A DNA stretch of 64,000 bases from NCBI GenBank assembly GCA_949987705.1, contig CATLJY010000002.1, positions 1-64,000 of the forward strand. Reading direction: 5' to 3'. Origin of the DNA: Thereva unica. Taxonomy: Eukaryota; Arthropoda; Insecta; Diptera; Therevidae. Of this stretch, positions 32,795 through 43,894 are shown in pieces. The stretch's first letter is position 1. Each line of letters starts with the position of its first letter. The notes beneath the pieces were generated by a model, which ran no database searches, was not told the origin of the DNA, and was given only the letters and a program-made list of their open reading frames with translations. A program made the position numbers and the translations under genes.

Positions 32795-34132
32795 TTGGAA
32801 ACTTGCCCAATAGCAATCACTTCTATCCTCTCCAAAACCATGGAGACGATAACTAACAAAAAGCTTATGGGATATCTAGAATCCAACCAACTTATAAACG
32901 ACAAACAATACGGCTTCCGATCAAAAAGATCCATTGGTGATCTTTTAGTTTGCCTTACCGAACACCTCAGCCGTAGTCTGCATGGATCCGGTGAGTCTAG
33001 TCTGGTTGCTCTAGATATCTCCAAGGCTTTTGATAGAGTATGGCACTCAGCCTTGTTAGCTAAACTCAAAGCTATTGGAATTGACTCGCTTCTATATAAG
33101 TGGGTTGAGAGTTTCCTTTCCGGCCGTTCAATTAAGGTAGTTTTGGATGGCGTCAAATCTCAATCTCACCCCATCTCTGCAGGAGTCCCCGAGGGGTCAA
33201 TTTTATCACCGGCCCTATTTCTTATCTTTATAAATGACCTACTTTCTATTCCCTCCAATCCACTTCTCAGCTTCGCTGACGACGGTACTCTAAGTTACTC
33301 GTGCAGCTTCGATACAAGACAGACACATGCCAGATCCTGTCTTGATGATCGTGAACTAATGTTCAACAATATTAATAACGACATTGAACTTTTTCTAGAG
33401 TGGGGAAAAAAGAATCGTGTCGAATTCAACTCCGACAAAACCAAGTACTGTCTTATTTCAAAGAAAAAGATCAACACCTCACCATCCTTGACAGTGGATG
33501 ACGTGGAAGTAAAGGACGACCCATCCCTACACATCTTAGGCGTGACATTAGCCAAAGACTTGCGATGGAATGACCATATATTCCAAATCGCCAAACAAGC
33601 ATCCAAGTGCTTGGGATTTCTTAAGAGGTCCAGGTTCCTCCTCCAATCATCGGCCCGTGCTGTTATTTATAAATCCTACATTCGGCCTCTTCTCGAATAC
33701 AACTCCCTCATTTGGGGCGGCGCTCCAATAACAACCTTAGCATGGTTAGATAAAGTCCAAAAAAGGGCCCTTAAGTTAATTATTGACGATACCGCTTGCT
33801 CCACCATTGACCCCCACAGCCACCGTAGGAATGTAGCAGCACTGATAAAATTTTATCGCTACTATCATAGTGACTGTTCCTCCGAGTTAAACGCTCTCCT
33901 GCCTCCACGGCAATCTTATACCCGCAACACCAGATTAGCCCACTCGTCCCATTCCCTCCACCCGCAACTCCCCCTTTCACCCACTCAACAAGATATGAAT
34001 TCGTTTGTTAATAGAACAACTCGACTGTGGAATAATCTCTCGCAGTCGGTATTTCCGAGCTCCTACAACATCCAAGAGTTCAAACGCAGGGTTCATCACT
34101 ACCATCCTCAATACTCCCCCGTACCTTTATAA
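32795..34132 (+). CDS. LINE-C reverse transcriptase, open part
   Basis: 445 codons. The listed Met is internal; the true protein began upstream. RT motifs: KQYGFRSKRSIGD, VALDISKAFDRVWH, SAGVPEGSILSPALF and LSFADDGTLSY with both catalytic Asp. The PEGS in place of PQGS is a substitution in block 4. The C-terminal LINE region (RPLLEYNSLIWGG, KVQKRALKLI) is complete to the stop. It is the largest intact part of this element. Confidence 0.87.
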   Translation: METCPIAITSILSKTMETITNKKLMGYLESNQLINDKQYGFRSKRSIGDLLVCLTEHLSRSLHGSGESSLVALDISKAFDRVWHSALLAKLKAIGIDSLLYKWVESFLSGRSIKVVLDGVKSQSHPISAGVPEGSILSPALFLIFINDLLSIPSNPLLSFADDGTLSYSCSFDTRQTHARSCLDDRELMFNNINNDIELFLEWGKKNRVEFNSDKTKYCLISKKKINTSPSLTVDDVEVKDDPSLHILGVTLAKDLRWNDHIFQIAKQASKCLGFLKRSRFLLQSSARAVIYKSYIRPLLEYNSLIWGGAPITTLAWLDKVQKRALKLIIDDTACSTIDPHSHRRNVAALIKFYRYYHSDCSSELNALLPPRQSYTRNTRLAHSSHSLHPQLPLSPTQQDMNSFVNRTTRLWNNLSQSVFPSSYNIQEFKRRVHHYHPQYSPVPL

Positions 34133-34341
34133 TCCTTAACCTATTCCCCCCAACCCTCCCCTGTACTAAGATTACTGCTAGACATTGCACCATGACGTGA
34201 CAAATGATATGACGGACTAGTAGTAAAAAGGGTGACTCCTGAGCTTAGCACTACCACATAAAAAAAAAAAATGAAAACAATTGCCGAAGCAAGAGTTAGT
34301 GCAATCAAAGTCAACTACTACCTGGCACCGTCTTCAAAAGT

Positions 34342-34466
34342 GATTCTTCTTTCTAGATCCATTCTGATTGGATTGATGTTGTTAAGAATCACAAACAATT
34401 ATTTCATCCTTTTTTGTGCATCGCCGGAATGGTTTTTTTCTGAAGTCGGTTTTAAATATTTTTTTT
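34342..34466 (-). repeat. Dispersed repeat, inverted partner of 29578-29683
   Basis: Same sequence in opposite orientation directly beyond the LINE-C A-tract, with an extra ~15 bases (GCGATGCACAAAA region). Confidence 0.8.
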
Positions 34467-34593
34467 ATTTCGTGCTTTTTAGTCCATTCATATTGCCTGT
34501 CATTGCAGAGAGCCTACGTTTTTACGCTCCTCAAATGCGTCCTAGGAGCATTATCAAAAACCTTTTTAAAAAGGAAAAAAAATTGTTTGCCTT

Positions 34594-34840
34594 TTTTAGC
34601 CAAGCCCGACAGTTGGTTCCCCAACGCAGTCTCCCAACTGAATTCTAACCACTTCCAAAAGCTGCTTGTCCTTCGCATCGAAAGAGAACTGGGCTATTGG
34701 TTGTGCTAATGTCACATTTTATGGTCATGAGGATAATTTCCGGTTTTTTTGTTGTATAATATTTATGAAAACTCCAGTAAAGGGAGAGTGCTCCAAATAA
34801 ACTCTCCTGTGCATCGCTCCCAATTTTCCCCACTCGTTGG
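34594..34840 (+). repeat. Dispersed repeat, copy 2 (partner 25730)
   Basis: Matches 25730-25890 but is interrupted by about 75 bases (34718-34785) absent there. Confidence 0.65.
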
Positions 34841-34959
34841 TTAAAGTACTTACCCTGTATAGTATTAATTCCGTGACAATAAAACAATTTGTTCGCTGCC
34901 AATGAAAGGTTCAAGGCTTGCAAATTTTAATACTATTGCCTAACTTCTTTACTATGCCT

Positions 34960-35345
34960 AACTTCTTTTCATAAAGGCGGTAAAGTAGCTTTTTAATTCA
35001 AAATTCGTACAGCCTACTGGGCTATACTCGTCATACACTTTCATTTGATACCCATACCAAGGGCGTTGTAAAGAAAAAGGTAAGCCGCCATTTTGTGTTG
35101 GCCTCATTTTGGGTTTTGAAAGACGCCACATAGCGAAGTATATTCTACTTGTCACACCTTTTCATTTGATACCCATGTCTGGGGTCGGGGAGCGCAATTG
35201 AAAAATTTGATTGCAGATTGTATTGTCATGCGAACTATACGTATGTGCAAAATTTGCAGTTGATCGGTTATATGGAACTGGGTCAAAATCAAGTTGCAAG
35301 ATTCGTTTACACTACACACACATACAGATCAAGATAATATAAGGC
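34960..35345. repeat. Insect-type interspersed repeat with CATTTGATACCCAT
   Basis: TTTTCATTTGATACCCAT or a close match occurs near 35040 and 35160, about 120 bases apart. A GTGCAAAATTTGCAGTTGATCGG segment follows near 35247. Such strings recur in insect repeats as far as I recall. No boundaries or coding were found. Confidence 0.5.
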
Positions 35346-35728
35346 ATATAAAAAGTTAAGTTGCCATTGATATCGGGGAAATTAAATGTAAACAATAAAA
35401 TTCTTTGATTCTTCATCCACGTCATGGTATGTATATTTCTTTATTCGATATAAACAATTGTTTTTTGAGCTGCAAATTTCGCCATAATTTTGTTCTCATC
35501 GGCTTTTGTTCTGGAAGCAAATTTACAGACGTATTCACTTCGAAAACTTGTTTAATATGGAACAAAATTCCCCGAAGGAAATTAAAAAATAATTATTTTG
35601 TCGATATATAGATATATCGATATATCTCTAGCCCTTTGCGCTATGTCAAGTACTATCGGCCGCTGACCAATATGTTCATAAATCATTTCAGAAAGAAGAA
35701 AAAGAGAAAAATAAATACAACCGGCCTG

Positions 35729-35812
35729 CCCCGACCAGGGATCGAACCTGCAAGCGCCACACTACGCTGAATCGAGGATCCGACGCTCTACCCACTCCCC
35801 CATCGGCCTGCT
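35729..35812 (-). tRNA. tRNA-like sequence (pseudogene or SINE head)
   Basis: On the minus strand, an A-box-like GGGAGTGGGTAGAGCG and a perfect B-box GGTTCGATCCC lie about 45 bases apart, ending near CTGGTCGGGGC. The acceptor arms do not pair well over seven bases, so a working tRNA is unlikely. A tRNA-derived repeat head is more probable. Confidence 0.5.
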
Positions 35813-35819
35813 GTCAGAT

Positions 35820-38380
35820 TTACAACAATAAAGTAATTTGTTCGGTGCCTATAGGTTGAACAAATTTTAACAGTTTTTTATGCTTAACTTCGAACTCCGT
35901 TATCATTATTTAGAAAAAATTTAACGGGACCACCGTGGGAAGCTCCCCCTTCAAATGAACCAAAAAAAAGCAAAAAAGTTATTGGGTTATAAAGTTATGC
36001 GTGAACAAGACCACAAAATACCTACACGTCGAATTGAGTAACCTCCTCTTTTTTTAAGTCGGTTGAAAATAGTGAAAATAACGTAATTTGAAAACTTTGG
36101 AAGCTATGTACATATTTGTAAGATCCCACGTTCACCTAGCGACTTCTAAAAGGGCTTATTTTTTTAGAGAATTTCTCAACGAATAACTTTCACAAGACAT
36201 ATGTATGTAATAGCAGGAACGGAGATATTTAAAGAAATATAGAAGAAGTTCCTATTTTATTAACAATAAGTTAATTAAAAAAATGTGCGGTCAACCAATT
36301 TTTAGGCAAACTTATAGTGTTCGACTGCCCCTAAAATACATCCAATTCATTTTTTAGCATTTTTTCTTTCCCACAGACTAGCCTACTAAATAATCTTTGC
36401 TATAAAAACAATATTTTTCGGTCTTGTTTAATTTTCCAATTATGTGCATACATATGTATGTACATATAGATATATCGGTTCAGAATAAATTTTATAACGA
36501 AAGTGTAGAGTTTTTATTTGATTAACATTAACAATTTAATCCTGCGTCCTTCGGCATATAATTCCATTCAGTAAAGCTCGCTTCATTAAGCTGAACGATA
36601 ATAGTTTATATATAACTTTCAATGAAATGAATCCAAATCAACCACCTTTTCTACTTACTTGTTGTTGTGCTTCATTCAGAGGTAAATAAGATTTAGCAAA
36701 TCTACTTTACCTTGTAATTCGCTAAATTACCGAAGAAATGATATATATTGCATTTCTATTTTTAATGCATCAAAGAGTTTACTACACAAAAGCCACCCTT
36801 TAGTTGCGTACGTGTAGGGTAAATCTTAAAAGGGTAAAATATTTCAGAAAAGAAACATATTTCTGTGCCTTTTATATCTCAAAATGTCTTTTATTACTCA
36901 AAATGACATTTTTGTCATGAAATGTGATACAATTCTCTGACACAAAATTACTCTTATACGTGTCACAACAAAAATATTTTTCAAAACATAAAAAGGTAAG
37001 AAATGAGAATATCAATAACATAAAAATGTAGTGCGTTATGGGGTAGGCGGTAGGCTAAAAGGAGGAAAGCATGTGTGCGAGACCTTCGAATGAGATATCA
37101 GAATATTTTTTCGAATCATTTTTTATCGCAATTTTCTTCTGGGAATGATTCATTATAAATGCCCAGTTATTTAGAGGGAATATTTTAGAGGAAATTACGC
37201 ACGAAATTATTTTCCGTGAGCGATGTCGCTTCATAATAATTGTCAGATACTTAAGATGCAGCCCCTAGTGATTTATGATACCTCAACCCAAGGGATAAGG
37301 GCTGACTACAAGTTTATTCCCCTTTATCGAGAATAATTGCCTTGCGATAATAGCTCACCCACTTGCCTGAAAGGGATTTGGCCAAAACACAATTACAAAA
37401 CAAAGTGTTTTGCGGGAAGAAGGGCTTTCGATATTATTAGAGCTAATGTAGAGGATTTGCTAAGATTAAATAAAATTCTAAAGCAATTCTGATTTTATGC
37501 TAAAGTTATAATGTAATTAAATGTTACGCTTTCAATCCGGATTAATTGTTTCGTGAATTAAACCAGGAAATTCAATAAATTCTCTGATGAAACAATCTGA
37601 CTTATTCGACTGAAAATACCACAAAGAGTGTAATTGTTCATCTTCAAAAACAAATGTTATTCTGCTGTTTCCAATCTGAAGATCTCGAAGACAATTTTGC
37701 CATACTACATATTGTTGCAATTACAGATAAAATTCTATCATCCTTTTCAATTAAGTTCTATTCAATCAATTACATATGCTAGGATTATCAGTTAGCAAAT
37801 TTTATGATCTCGTAAGAGTAACAAGTTGCCCTTTTCAATTAGGACACTTTTGTGGATTACTATAATCCGTAGTAACGGATATAAAGCATATTACCAATGC
37901 GGAGAAGTGATTGCGGAGTTGCCCCGGCTTCTATGCATCTGGGGTCCTAAAAAGAACACAACCCATTGGCAATGCGGTGAAAAGCCTGACATGTTTCTTG
38001 GAAGGTAATAATTCTTCCGAGTTTTGCTTTTCTGGCAAATTGATTTCATTAGTAATTTTACTACTTCGGGGGTGGTTGTAGGTCTAGCTGTGTAGATCCT
38101 TAATATAATTTTTATATTTTCTGCAAAGTATTTCGAGATTATTGAATTTAGTTTCTACGTTGTTTGTTGAAAATACAGATATCGCCACGTATCATTCAGC
38201 ATAAATCGAGTTCAATAGTCACTGAACGAAATGTATAAAAGTTCACAAGAAAAGGAATCGCGATTTAAAACTACTATTTTTTTGAAGTGTTAACTTCTTT
38301 AGGCACAATTGGTACTTTTTCGCCAGGGGTAAAAACAAAAAATTCGCGTCACGCACACTTTTGTTGCACACTCCTTTCTG
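35820..38380. other. 2.5 kb of AT-rich DNA without recognised features
   Basis: No open frame of a known family. Simple sequence CATACATATGTATGTACATA-like near 36450 is the only distinctive signal. This is one of the longest stretches here with no recognisable mobile DNA. Confidence 0.5.
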
Positions 38381-38384
38381 GGCA

Positions 38385-38740
38385 CTTGTGGCTATATAGC
38401 TGGCTAGAACATGGCAACTTTTGGTTGAGCTCCACCTACAGCAAAATAGCCCGCGCTTAGTGGAAGGGATTGCGTTTCAATGCTGCAATTCAGAATCTGC
38501 TCTCAAAATTCATGTCATATTTTCGCACACATTTATTTTATATTTTCGCAATGCAGACGGCGTTCTCATCCTCTCGCACACCATCACTGCTATTTGTTGC
38601 TGGAGCTCGACTAAAAGTTGCCATGTTCTAGCCAGCTACATGGCTGTAATATTTAAATAGTTTGCTTGGGTTAATCGCTTTCGGCAACATGGAATACGTT
38701 TCAGCGTTTCGCCTATTCGACTGGGCATCTGTATTTTTCT
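38385..38740 (+). repeat. Palindromic repeat with GCTGGCTAGAACATGGCAAC, copy 1
   Basis: GTGGCTATATAGCTGGCTAG..ATGGCAACTTTT near 38390 returns inverted near 38595-38640. The middle carries AAAATAGCCCGCGC and TCAAAATTCATGTCATATT. The family recurs inverted at 42655-43070. Confidence 0.7.
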
Positions 38741-38754
38741 TACATATCTGGGGT

Positions 38755-38840
38755 AGTATGTTATATTATTTACTATGTATTATATATTATGTATTATGTA
38801 CTATATACAATGTACTGCATATTATATACTATGTTCTGAA
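38755..38840. repeat. TATGTA-type low-complexity tract
   Basis: Irregular repeats of TATTATGTA/TACTATGTA units. Noncoding. Confidence 0.75.
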
Positions 38841-38913
38841 AAAATTAAAAACTAGATTTGGGAATGTCAAATGATAAAGATCAGAGCACGACGAGGTATG
38901 GAACAACGATGGA

Positions 38914-39388
38914 TTTTTTTATGTGATAGACTAGAGGCTTAGGGAAACCCCCTTTGTACTGTTCGACAATCTATTTTTTTCGTATAGAATGTCGACCAGC
39001 AGCTCCAGCCGGAAGATAGAGAGTAGAAGGAGATAGAAGTAGCAAGGAGCTGCCACAACCTAGCCGCGATATTTTATTGCACCAACTTCCAACCACTTCG
39101 CGACTCTGGCATCGGGGCATTTGAGAAACAACTCGCTGGAGTGTTATGCCTCCTGAAACGAGTTGAATCTCATCAGCCAATCGATGACATGCTCTTGGTG
39201 GAGCGGGGAAGGACTAGCGAAGGCTATGACAGGAGGAATCAGGAATGTAAGGAGGGGGGAAGAAAGAAGGAAAGTTATGTGGGTGGGAAAGTCGAAAAGG
39301 CGAAGGACCGTGGGGCTGACCGGGATTCGAACCCGGGACCTCTGGGATAGCAGTCAGGCGCCTTACCCCTAGACTACCGAGGCCCCCC
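38914..39388 (-). mobile_element. tRNA-headed SINE, copy 3
   Basis: Minus-strand head GGGGGGCCTCGGTAGTCTAG with B-box GGTTCGAATCC, body like copies 1 and 2, short A-tail (T-run 38914-38920). CGATG before the tail and after the head may be a short target duplication. It is more diverged than the other two. Confidence 0.87.
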
Positions 39389-40181
39389 GATGTTGTATTT
39401 ACAAGATTTTTGGACATTTTCTAATATAAAATCTTTATTAGTTCCTTTAGTTACGATAAGCATATAGTGTCTTTTCTAGAATTCACACACATTTATTTCA
39501 TATTTTCGCATCAAATTGCTCAAGCAACTAATGGAGATAACATGCTAGTAAATGATGAAAATGAACAAAACCTTGTTCAGGATATAACCATTAATGCTGA
39601 TTTTTAATTTAAAAATATAGTAAACATACGATATATGTATATACTGTAAACGTAAAGCAATGATGACTTTATGGGTATTTATATAGTGGTCAGCCATCAG
39701 CGGAATAGGATAAGCATAACATGCACCTGCGGCAACTTTTTCGCACTTATGGAAGTGCGATCATTACCTGCTAGCAGTGTCCACCGGTAACTGGCCACTG
39801 GCTAATATAATCGGGCTTGTCTCTTCCAAGTACCCGAAAAAACAATTTTAATAGAACGAGCAGCATTTTTAGGATATTGGAGGTTGATTCGCTTTGGAGT
39901 CGAATTTTTTCCTACCTTTCGCTGTAAGGTTGGAGATTCTCCAGAAGTGCACTATCTGGAGTCGCTTTGGTTTTGTATGACTCCAAAGCGGGTCAACCAG
40001 TGAAGTGTGGAGCTGCACCGCTTTTCAGTGAGCGACACATTTGCTGCAAGAAGCCAGGAACGGATCCCGTTGGATCGATTGAAGAAAAGCGGGTGTAACT
40101 CGCTGTGCAACCATCTCCACGTGGTGAATTCTGGGTTGTTTTGGTTTGGTTTTGAACGCAAAACAACCTGAGATCTGTATA
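39389..40181. other. No gene; possible LTR or promoter DNA
   Basis: Mostly unassigned. The segment 39880-40180 has two inverted GACTCCAAAGCG/CGCTTTGGAGTC motifs and ends with CTGTATAAATACACTC, a TATA-like box. It could be the U3 of the LTR fragment that follows, but this is not proven. Confidence 0.4.
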
Positions 40182-40399
40182 AATACACTCACTCAAAAAT
40201 GTGCTGCAATGTTTTGGAAATTAAATTGTTTGTCCTTAACTTATCACAGATTGGGCGCTGGATGACTGGGATAATGTAGTTTTTAGTAAAACCTACATTA
40301 CCCGAGTCATCCATCGTCCGATCTTTGTGTGATAAATTTAGGGCAGATAGTTTAATTTCCAAAACATTGCAACACATTTTGGAGTAAGCGCATATAAGT
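40182..40399. repeat. ~215-bp hairpin (foldback) element
   Basis: Two arms of about 100 bases face each other around a short loop near 40290: CTGCAATGTTTTGGAAATTAA on the left and TTAATTTCCAAAACATTGCA on the right, continuing with GGATGACT / AGTCATCC. The outer motif CACTCACTC.AAAATG recurs at 42640. Confidence 0.8.
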
Positions 40400-40628
40400 A
40401 ACAATTAAATAAACTTCAACAAAATATTCATAAATAAAATATATTGATCCTTATCCTCCTGTATTAATATTGATTTCGAAATCTAGACTAGCCACAGAAG
40501 TTAACGCTTCTAAAGTGTGGTTCTACGCATACTAATTTTTTTTTGTAATATAAATAAATTGTCAACTTCAATTTATGTACATAAGTATTCAGAATTCAGT
40601 TTTTTCCTGTTCTGAATTATTTTTGACA
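40400..40628 (+). repeat. BEL-3 LTR, 3' part
   Basis: Ends TTTTTGACA one base before a primer site. About 130 bases of it recur inverted at 41178-41312. The 5' end of the LTR is not defined. Confidence 0.65.
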
Positions 40629-40629
40629 T

Positions 40630-40647
40630 TGGTGCCGAAACCCGGGA
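40630..40647 (+). other. BEL-3 primer binding site
   Basis: TGGTGCCGAAACCCGGGA follows the LTR end. BEL-2 has a nearly identical site (TGGTGCCGAAACTCGGGA, minus strand, 62403-62420). Confidence 0.75.
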
Positions 40648-40740
40648 GCTACGGAGAAAACAGTTAATAGCAAAATAAAGGCATACACGTGCATTAGCGG
40701 TTTAAATTATAAAAAAGTAGCGTAGTTTCATAAAATCGAT

Positions 40741-41172
40741 ATGACCGATTTGAATCGCGATGTTTATCACGGTCAGTTCACCAAATTAGTAAATGCGGCG
40801 GTCGGGTATTTAGCGACGGTAGACGCTCAGCCTAGAGCAGAAAATGCTGATAAATTTATTTTAGTGGAAGAAAGAGCTCGCCATTTTCATAAAGCGTTTA
40901 AAAATCGCCAACGAAAATCTATCCCGAATTAATACTGAGGTAATGAATGCACCCAGATTGGAGATGGATGACCCTCAGAAGGAATGGGAGTTAATTATCC
41001 AGTATGAGGACAAAGCGAGCAGTGTAATCATCAGCCTGGAGCACCGGTTAAATAAAATCAGAACGATGCAAGGCTAGTCAGTCACCACAACAAGCGAACC
41101 TGTAGGTAGAGCAGTTGACTCTAATGAAAGTACCCTAGAGTTACCCAAATTACAACTAAAAAACAACGAGTG
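40741..41172 (+). pseudogene. BEL-3 gag fragment
   Basis: Starts MTDLNRDVYHGQFTKLVN. A frameshift near 40915 leads to LSRINTEVMNAPRLEMDD and IIQYEDKASSVIISLEHR, a TAG near 41076, then LELPKLQL, the beginning of the DUF1759-type core of BEL gag, where it stops. Only the first quarter of gag is present. No pol follows. Confidence 0.65.
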
Positions 41173-41177
41173 TACGT

Positions 41178-41312
41178 AGGACCACACTTTAGAAGTGTTA
41201 ACTTCTATGGCTAGTCTAAATTTCCAAATCAATTAAGATACAGGACGATAAGGATCAAAATATTTTATTTATGAATATTCTGTTAAAGTTTATTTAATTG
41301 CTGCGCCTTAAG
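41178..41312 (-). repeat. Inverted LTR piece closing the BEL-3 fragment
   Basis: Reverse complement of about 40400-40535 (GTGTGGTCC/TTCTAAAG..AGAAGTTAAC, AAATAAAATAT.TTGATCCTTATC). It places opposed LTR pieces on both sides of the gag fragment. Confidence 0.75.
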
Positions 41313-41320
41313 TAGCCTTT

Positions 41321-41476
41321 AGTCCACACCAAAGAAACATTTATGAAACATAAACATTTTTGAAACAAACATGTATCCGACACATTTTTTAAATATTTTT
41401 AAAATGTTCAAAAACAATTCAGAAACATTTTTGAAACATTTGAGAAACACCCGCCATTGTTTCTTTGGTGTGTACG
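41321..41476. mobile_element. MITE with GTCCACACCAAAGAAACA ends
   Basis: AGTCCACACCAAAGAAACA at the left and TGTTTCTTTGGTGTGTAC at the right enclose A/T-rich AAACATTTTTGAAACA repeats. A related right end lies at 42607-42628. Confidence 0.65.
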
Positions 41477-41949
41477 TGATTTTTCAAGTTTCTGGAAACA
41501 GAAATGTTTACCCATTGTTTTCCATTTGAATTGGGAAACAATGAATGTTTCTATTGTGTTTTGGTCCTATTAGATTCACAGAATACTCAAAATCATTAGA
41601 AGAAATTCGCGAATTATAATTTCTAAAGCCGCTAAGAGCATCGATCTTAAGGTCACTTATGCCCGGTTTCACAGTAGTGGTTCAAGGGTTAAACTTGGTT
41701 CGAAATTGACTTGAACTGAGGGACAAAATTTGGCTAATTAAGCCAAAGCTCAGGGTATAAGTGAGAGAATTGTTATTCATTTTAGAAAAATCACATTGAA
41801 CTTGGGTTTATTTATTGATTGTACATAATTATAAATTGAAGTTTTTTTCAATTGTAAAAAGAAGAAAGCATTCTACTAAAAAGCATGTCCTAAAGAGTGC
41901 GTTCTGAGTGCCTCATTTTTATATGAAAACTTAATAATGCACAGCAAAT

Positions 41950-42330
41950 AAGAACCACCACTCTGTGCACCATCTAAGACAAAAATAGCAACCGCAAATC
42001 ATGCAATGGCTAATGATATAGGTGCTGGAAAAGATGGCATCCAGCCAGAATTGCTGGAATCCGACTTAAGCCTAATAGAAGATGTGATACATCCAATCCT
42101 GGGAATAGCATGGAACACCTGTAACTTTTCGGAGGATTGGATGGAAGGTATCATAGTCAAAATCCAAAAGAGGCGAACAGTGTGGCAAGGGGGTATCTGT
42201 TTATTATCTACTGTGGGCAAAACTTTGTCTCTTATATTACTATCTAGGATAAGAGAGGCAACAGTCCGAACGCCGAAGACAGCAAGCTGCATTATGCAAG
42301 GAATGCTCCTGCATAGAACATATTAACATT
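41950..42330 (+). pseudogene. LINE-A-family RT fragment
   Basis: MANDIGAGKDGIQPELLE, then IAWNTCNFSEDWMEGIIVKI and LLSTVGKTLSLILLSRI match the LINE-A RT N-terminus at 19450-19150 with substitutions. It lies on the plus strand and ends near QGMLLH. A small independent copy. Confidence 0.8.
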
Positions 42331-42439
42331 TTGAGTAGAGCAGTTAATCTTCTCTTTTTATTTTTTTAGCAGAAATGTTCATTACTACGTAACAAGCAGA
42401 AAATAGTGCCGCGTGATCAGGCGAATACATTTTACAACA

Positions 42440-42628
42440 TTGAAACAAATCAGAAATAAATTCGTTTCCTCATTTCTTGAACAATTGTTCTTCAAATGTT
42501 TCAAAAACGTTTTTCAAACATATTCAAAACATTTATTAAACAGTTTTAAAAACTTTGGAAAACATTTATTTTGTAAAAAAACTCTGCTTCTGTTTTGTTT
42601 CTTTTGCAATGTTTCCTTGGTGTGGACG
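42440..42628 (+). repeat. AAACATT-rich repeat ending GTTTCCTTGGTGTGGAC
   Basis: Same composition and end motif as the MITE at 41321, probably a diverged or broken relative. Confidence 0.5.
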
Positions 42629-42654
42629 CGCCTTTATATGCACTCACTCCAAAA

Positions 42655-43070
42655 TGAGTACAGATGCCCAGCCAAATAGGCAAAACGCCGAAACGTATTC
42701 CATGTCGCCGAAAGCGATTAATCCAAGCAAAATATTTAAATATTGCAGCCATGTAGCTGGCTAGAGCATGGCAACTTTTAGTGGAGGTCCAGCAACAGAC
42801 AGCTGCGATGGTGACACGCGCATTTTTGTTGTGCACCCGTTTCTGGGCACTTGTGCCTATGCAGCTGGCAGCTTTTGGTTTAGCTCCACCTACCCACCGC
42901 TACCTAGCAGCGTATAATTTTATGTGTGCGAGGCAAAATAGCCCGCGCTGGGTGGAAGGGATTGGGTTTCAATGTTGCAATGCAGAAGCTGTACTCAGCA
43001 TTCATGTCATATTCTCGCAATGCAGAAGCCGCTCTCAAAATTCATGTCATATTCCTCCGTGCTGTTTCTA
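42655..43070 (-). repeat. Palindromic repeat, copy 2 (partner 38385)
   Basis: Contains the same ACAGATGCCCAG..AATAGGC and GTAGCTGGCTAGAGCATGGC landmarks inverted, then GCACTTGTG, AAAATAGCCCGCGC, and a doubled ATTCATGTCATATTC. Confidence 0.68.
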
Positions 43071-43894
43071 ATCCTTCTGTTGATAACCAATGATTGGAGA
43101 GCAAGAGCTAGTTTGACTTGTTACATAGAACAGAGAATAGTAGACATCTTGCGACAATGCTAAGTATTTTTATAAGAGAGGAGCTGCTCCTGCTGAATAG
43201 CTTGTCAAGCGTTTCGTTTGATTCAACAGTCACGGTTGTGTATGTTGCCAAAAAGCGGCTTCGCATTTCTTTGATTGGCGACGTCTGTGGATCTGTAAAT
43301 CATATTGTGATGATTTATGCGCCATCTGTTTGTGAAAAAGCATAATCAACGATTGTCGATAACAACTCTGGTTGATGTCTGAACTAATGATTTATGCACT
43401 AAACATTGATTATCTATAAGTAGATAGGTAACCTTGTTTGCGGACTTTGGACATAGATGGCCTTACTTACACTGATTTCAAAAATCCATGTTAAAACTGA
43501 GACTCAAGAGCTTTCGAAATATATAAAAGCTGTCTATCGGTTTCGCTGCTTATGTACATTGAACTTTTAAATTCATGTATATAGCAATCACATGAATTGG
43601 GATACTTGCGATTGCGCCTGCCGTTCTTTGAGACAAAATTTTCGGAATTTTTGGTGTTGTGTTGTTTAAAAACGATTTTTCAGGTTTAGGGAAAAATTTA
43701 GTCGTGAAAGATTTTTATTTTTTTTTTTTTTTTATGAAATCATACTTTTTTGTTTGCAGGTGGATACGGTGCCGCAAATTTTAATTTCTGCTTTGTGCAG
43801 AATATAAAAATTTTTCTATTTTCGACCAAAAGTTGAGCCTGAGAAAATTTCAGTAAAAAGTTTAAAATTACATATGGAAGAGGTTTTCATCATA

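Larger units (their letters stand above)
31375..34271 (+). mobile_element. LINE-C, jockey/CR1-like non-LTR element
   Basis: Plus-strand element with a broken endonuclease, a long open RT and a 3' region ending in an A-tract at 34260-34271. ORF1 is absent, so it is 5'-truncated. A second copy's 3' part occurs at 44880-45158 and 49314-49400. Confidence 0.87.

Noticed and set aside
36421..36480. Promoter from TATA-like strings near 36450
   Set aside because: Simple sequence typical of fly intergenic DNA; no gene follows.
41640..41770. TTATGCCCGGTTTCACAGTA as a MITE end
   Set aside because: The string looks like an insect MITE terminus, but no inverted partner or duplication was found.
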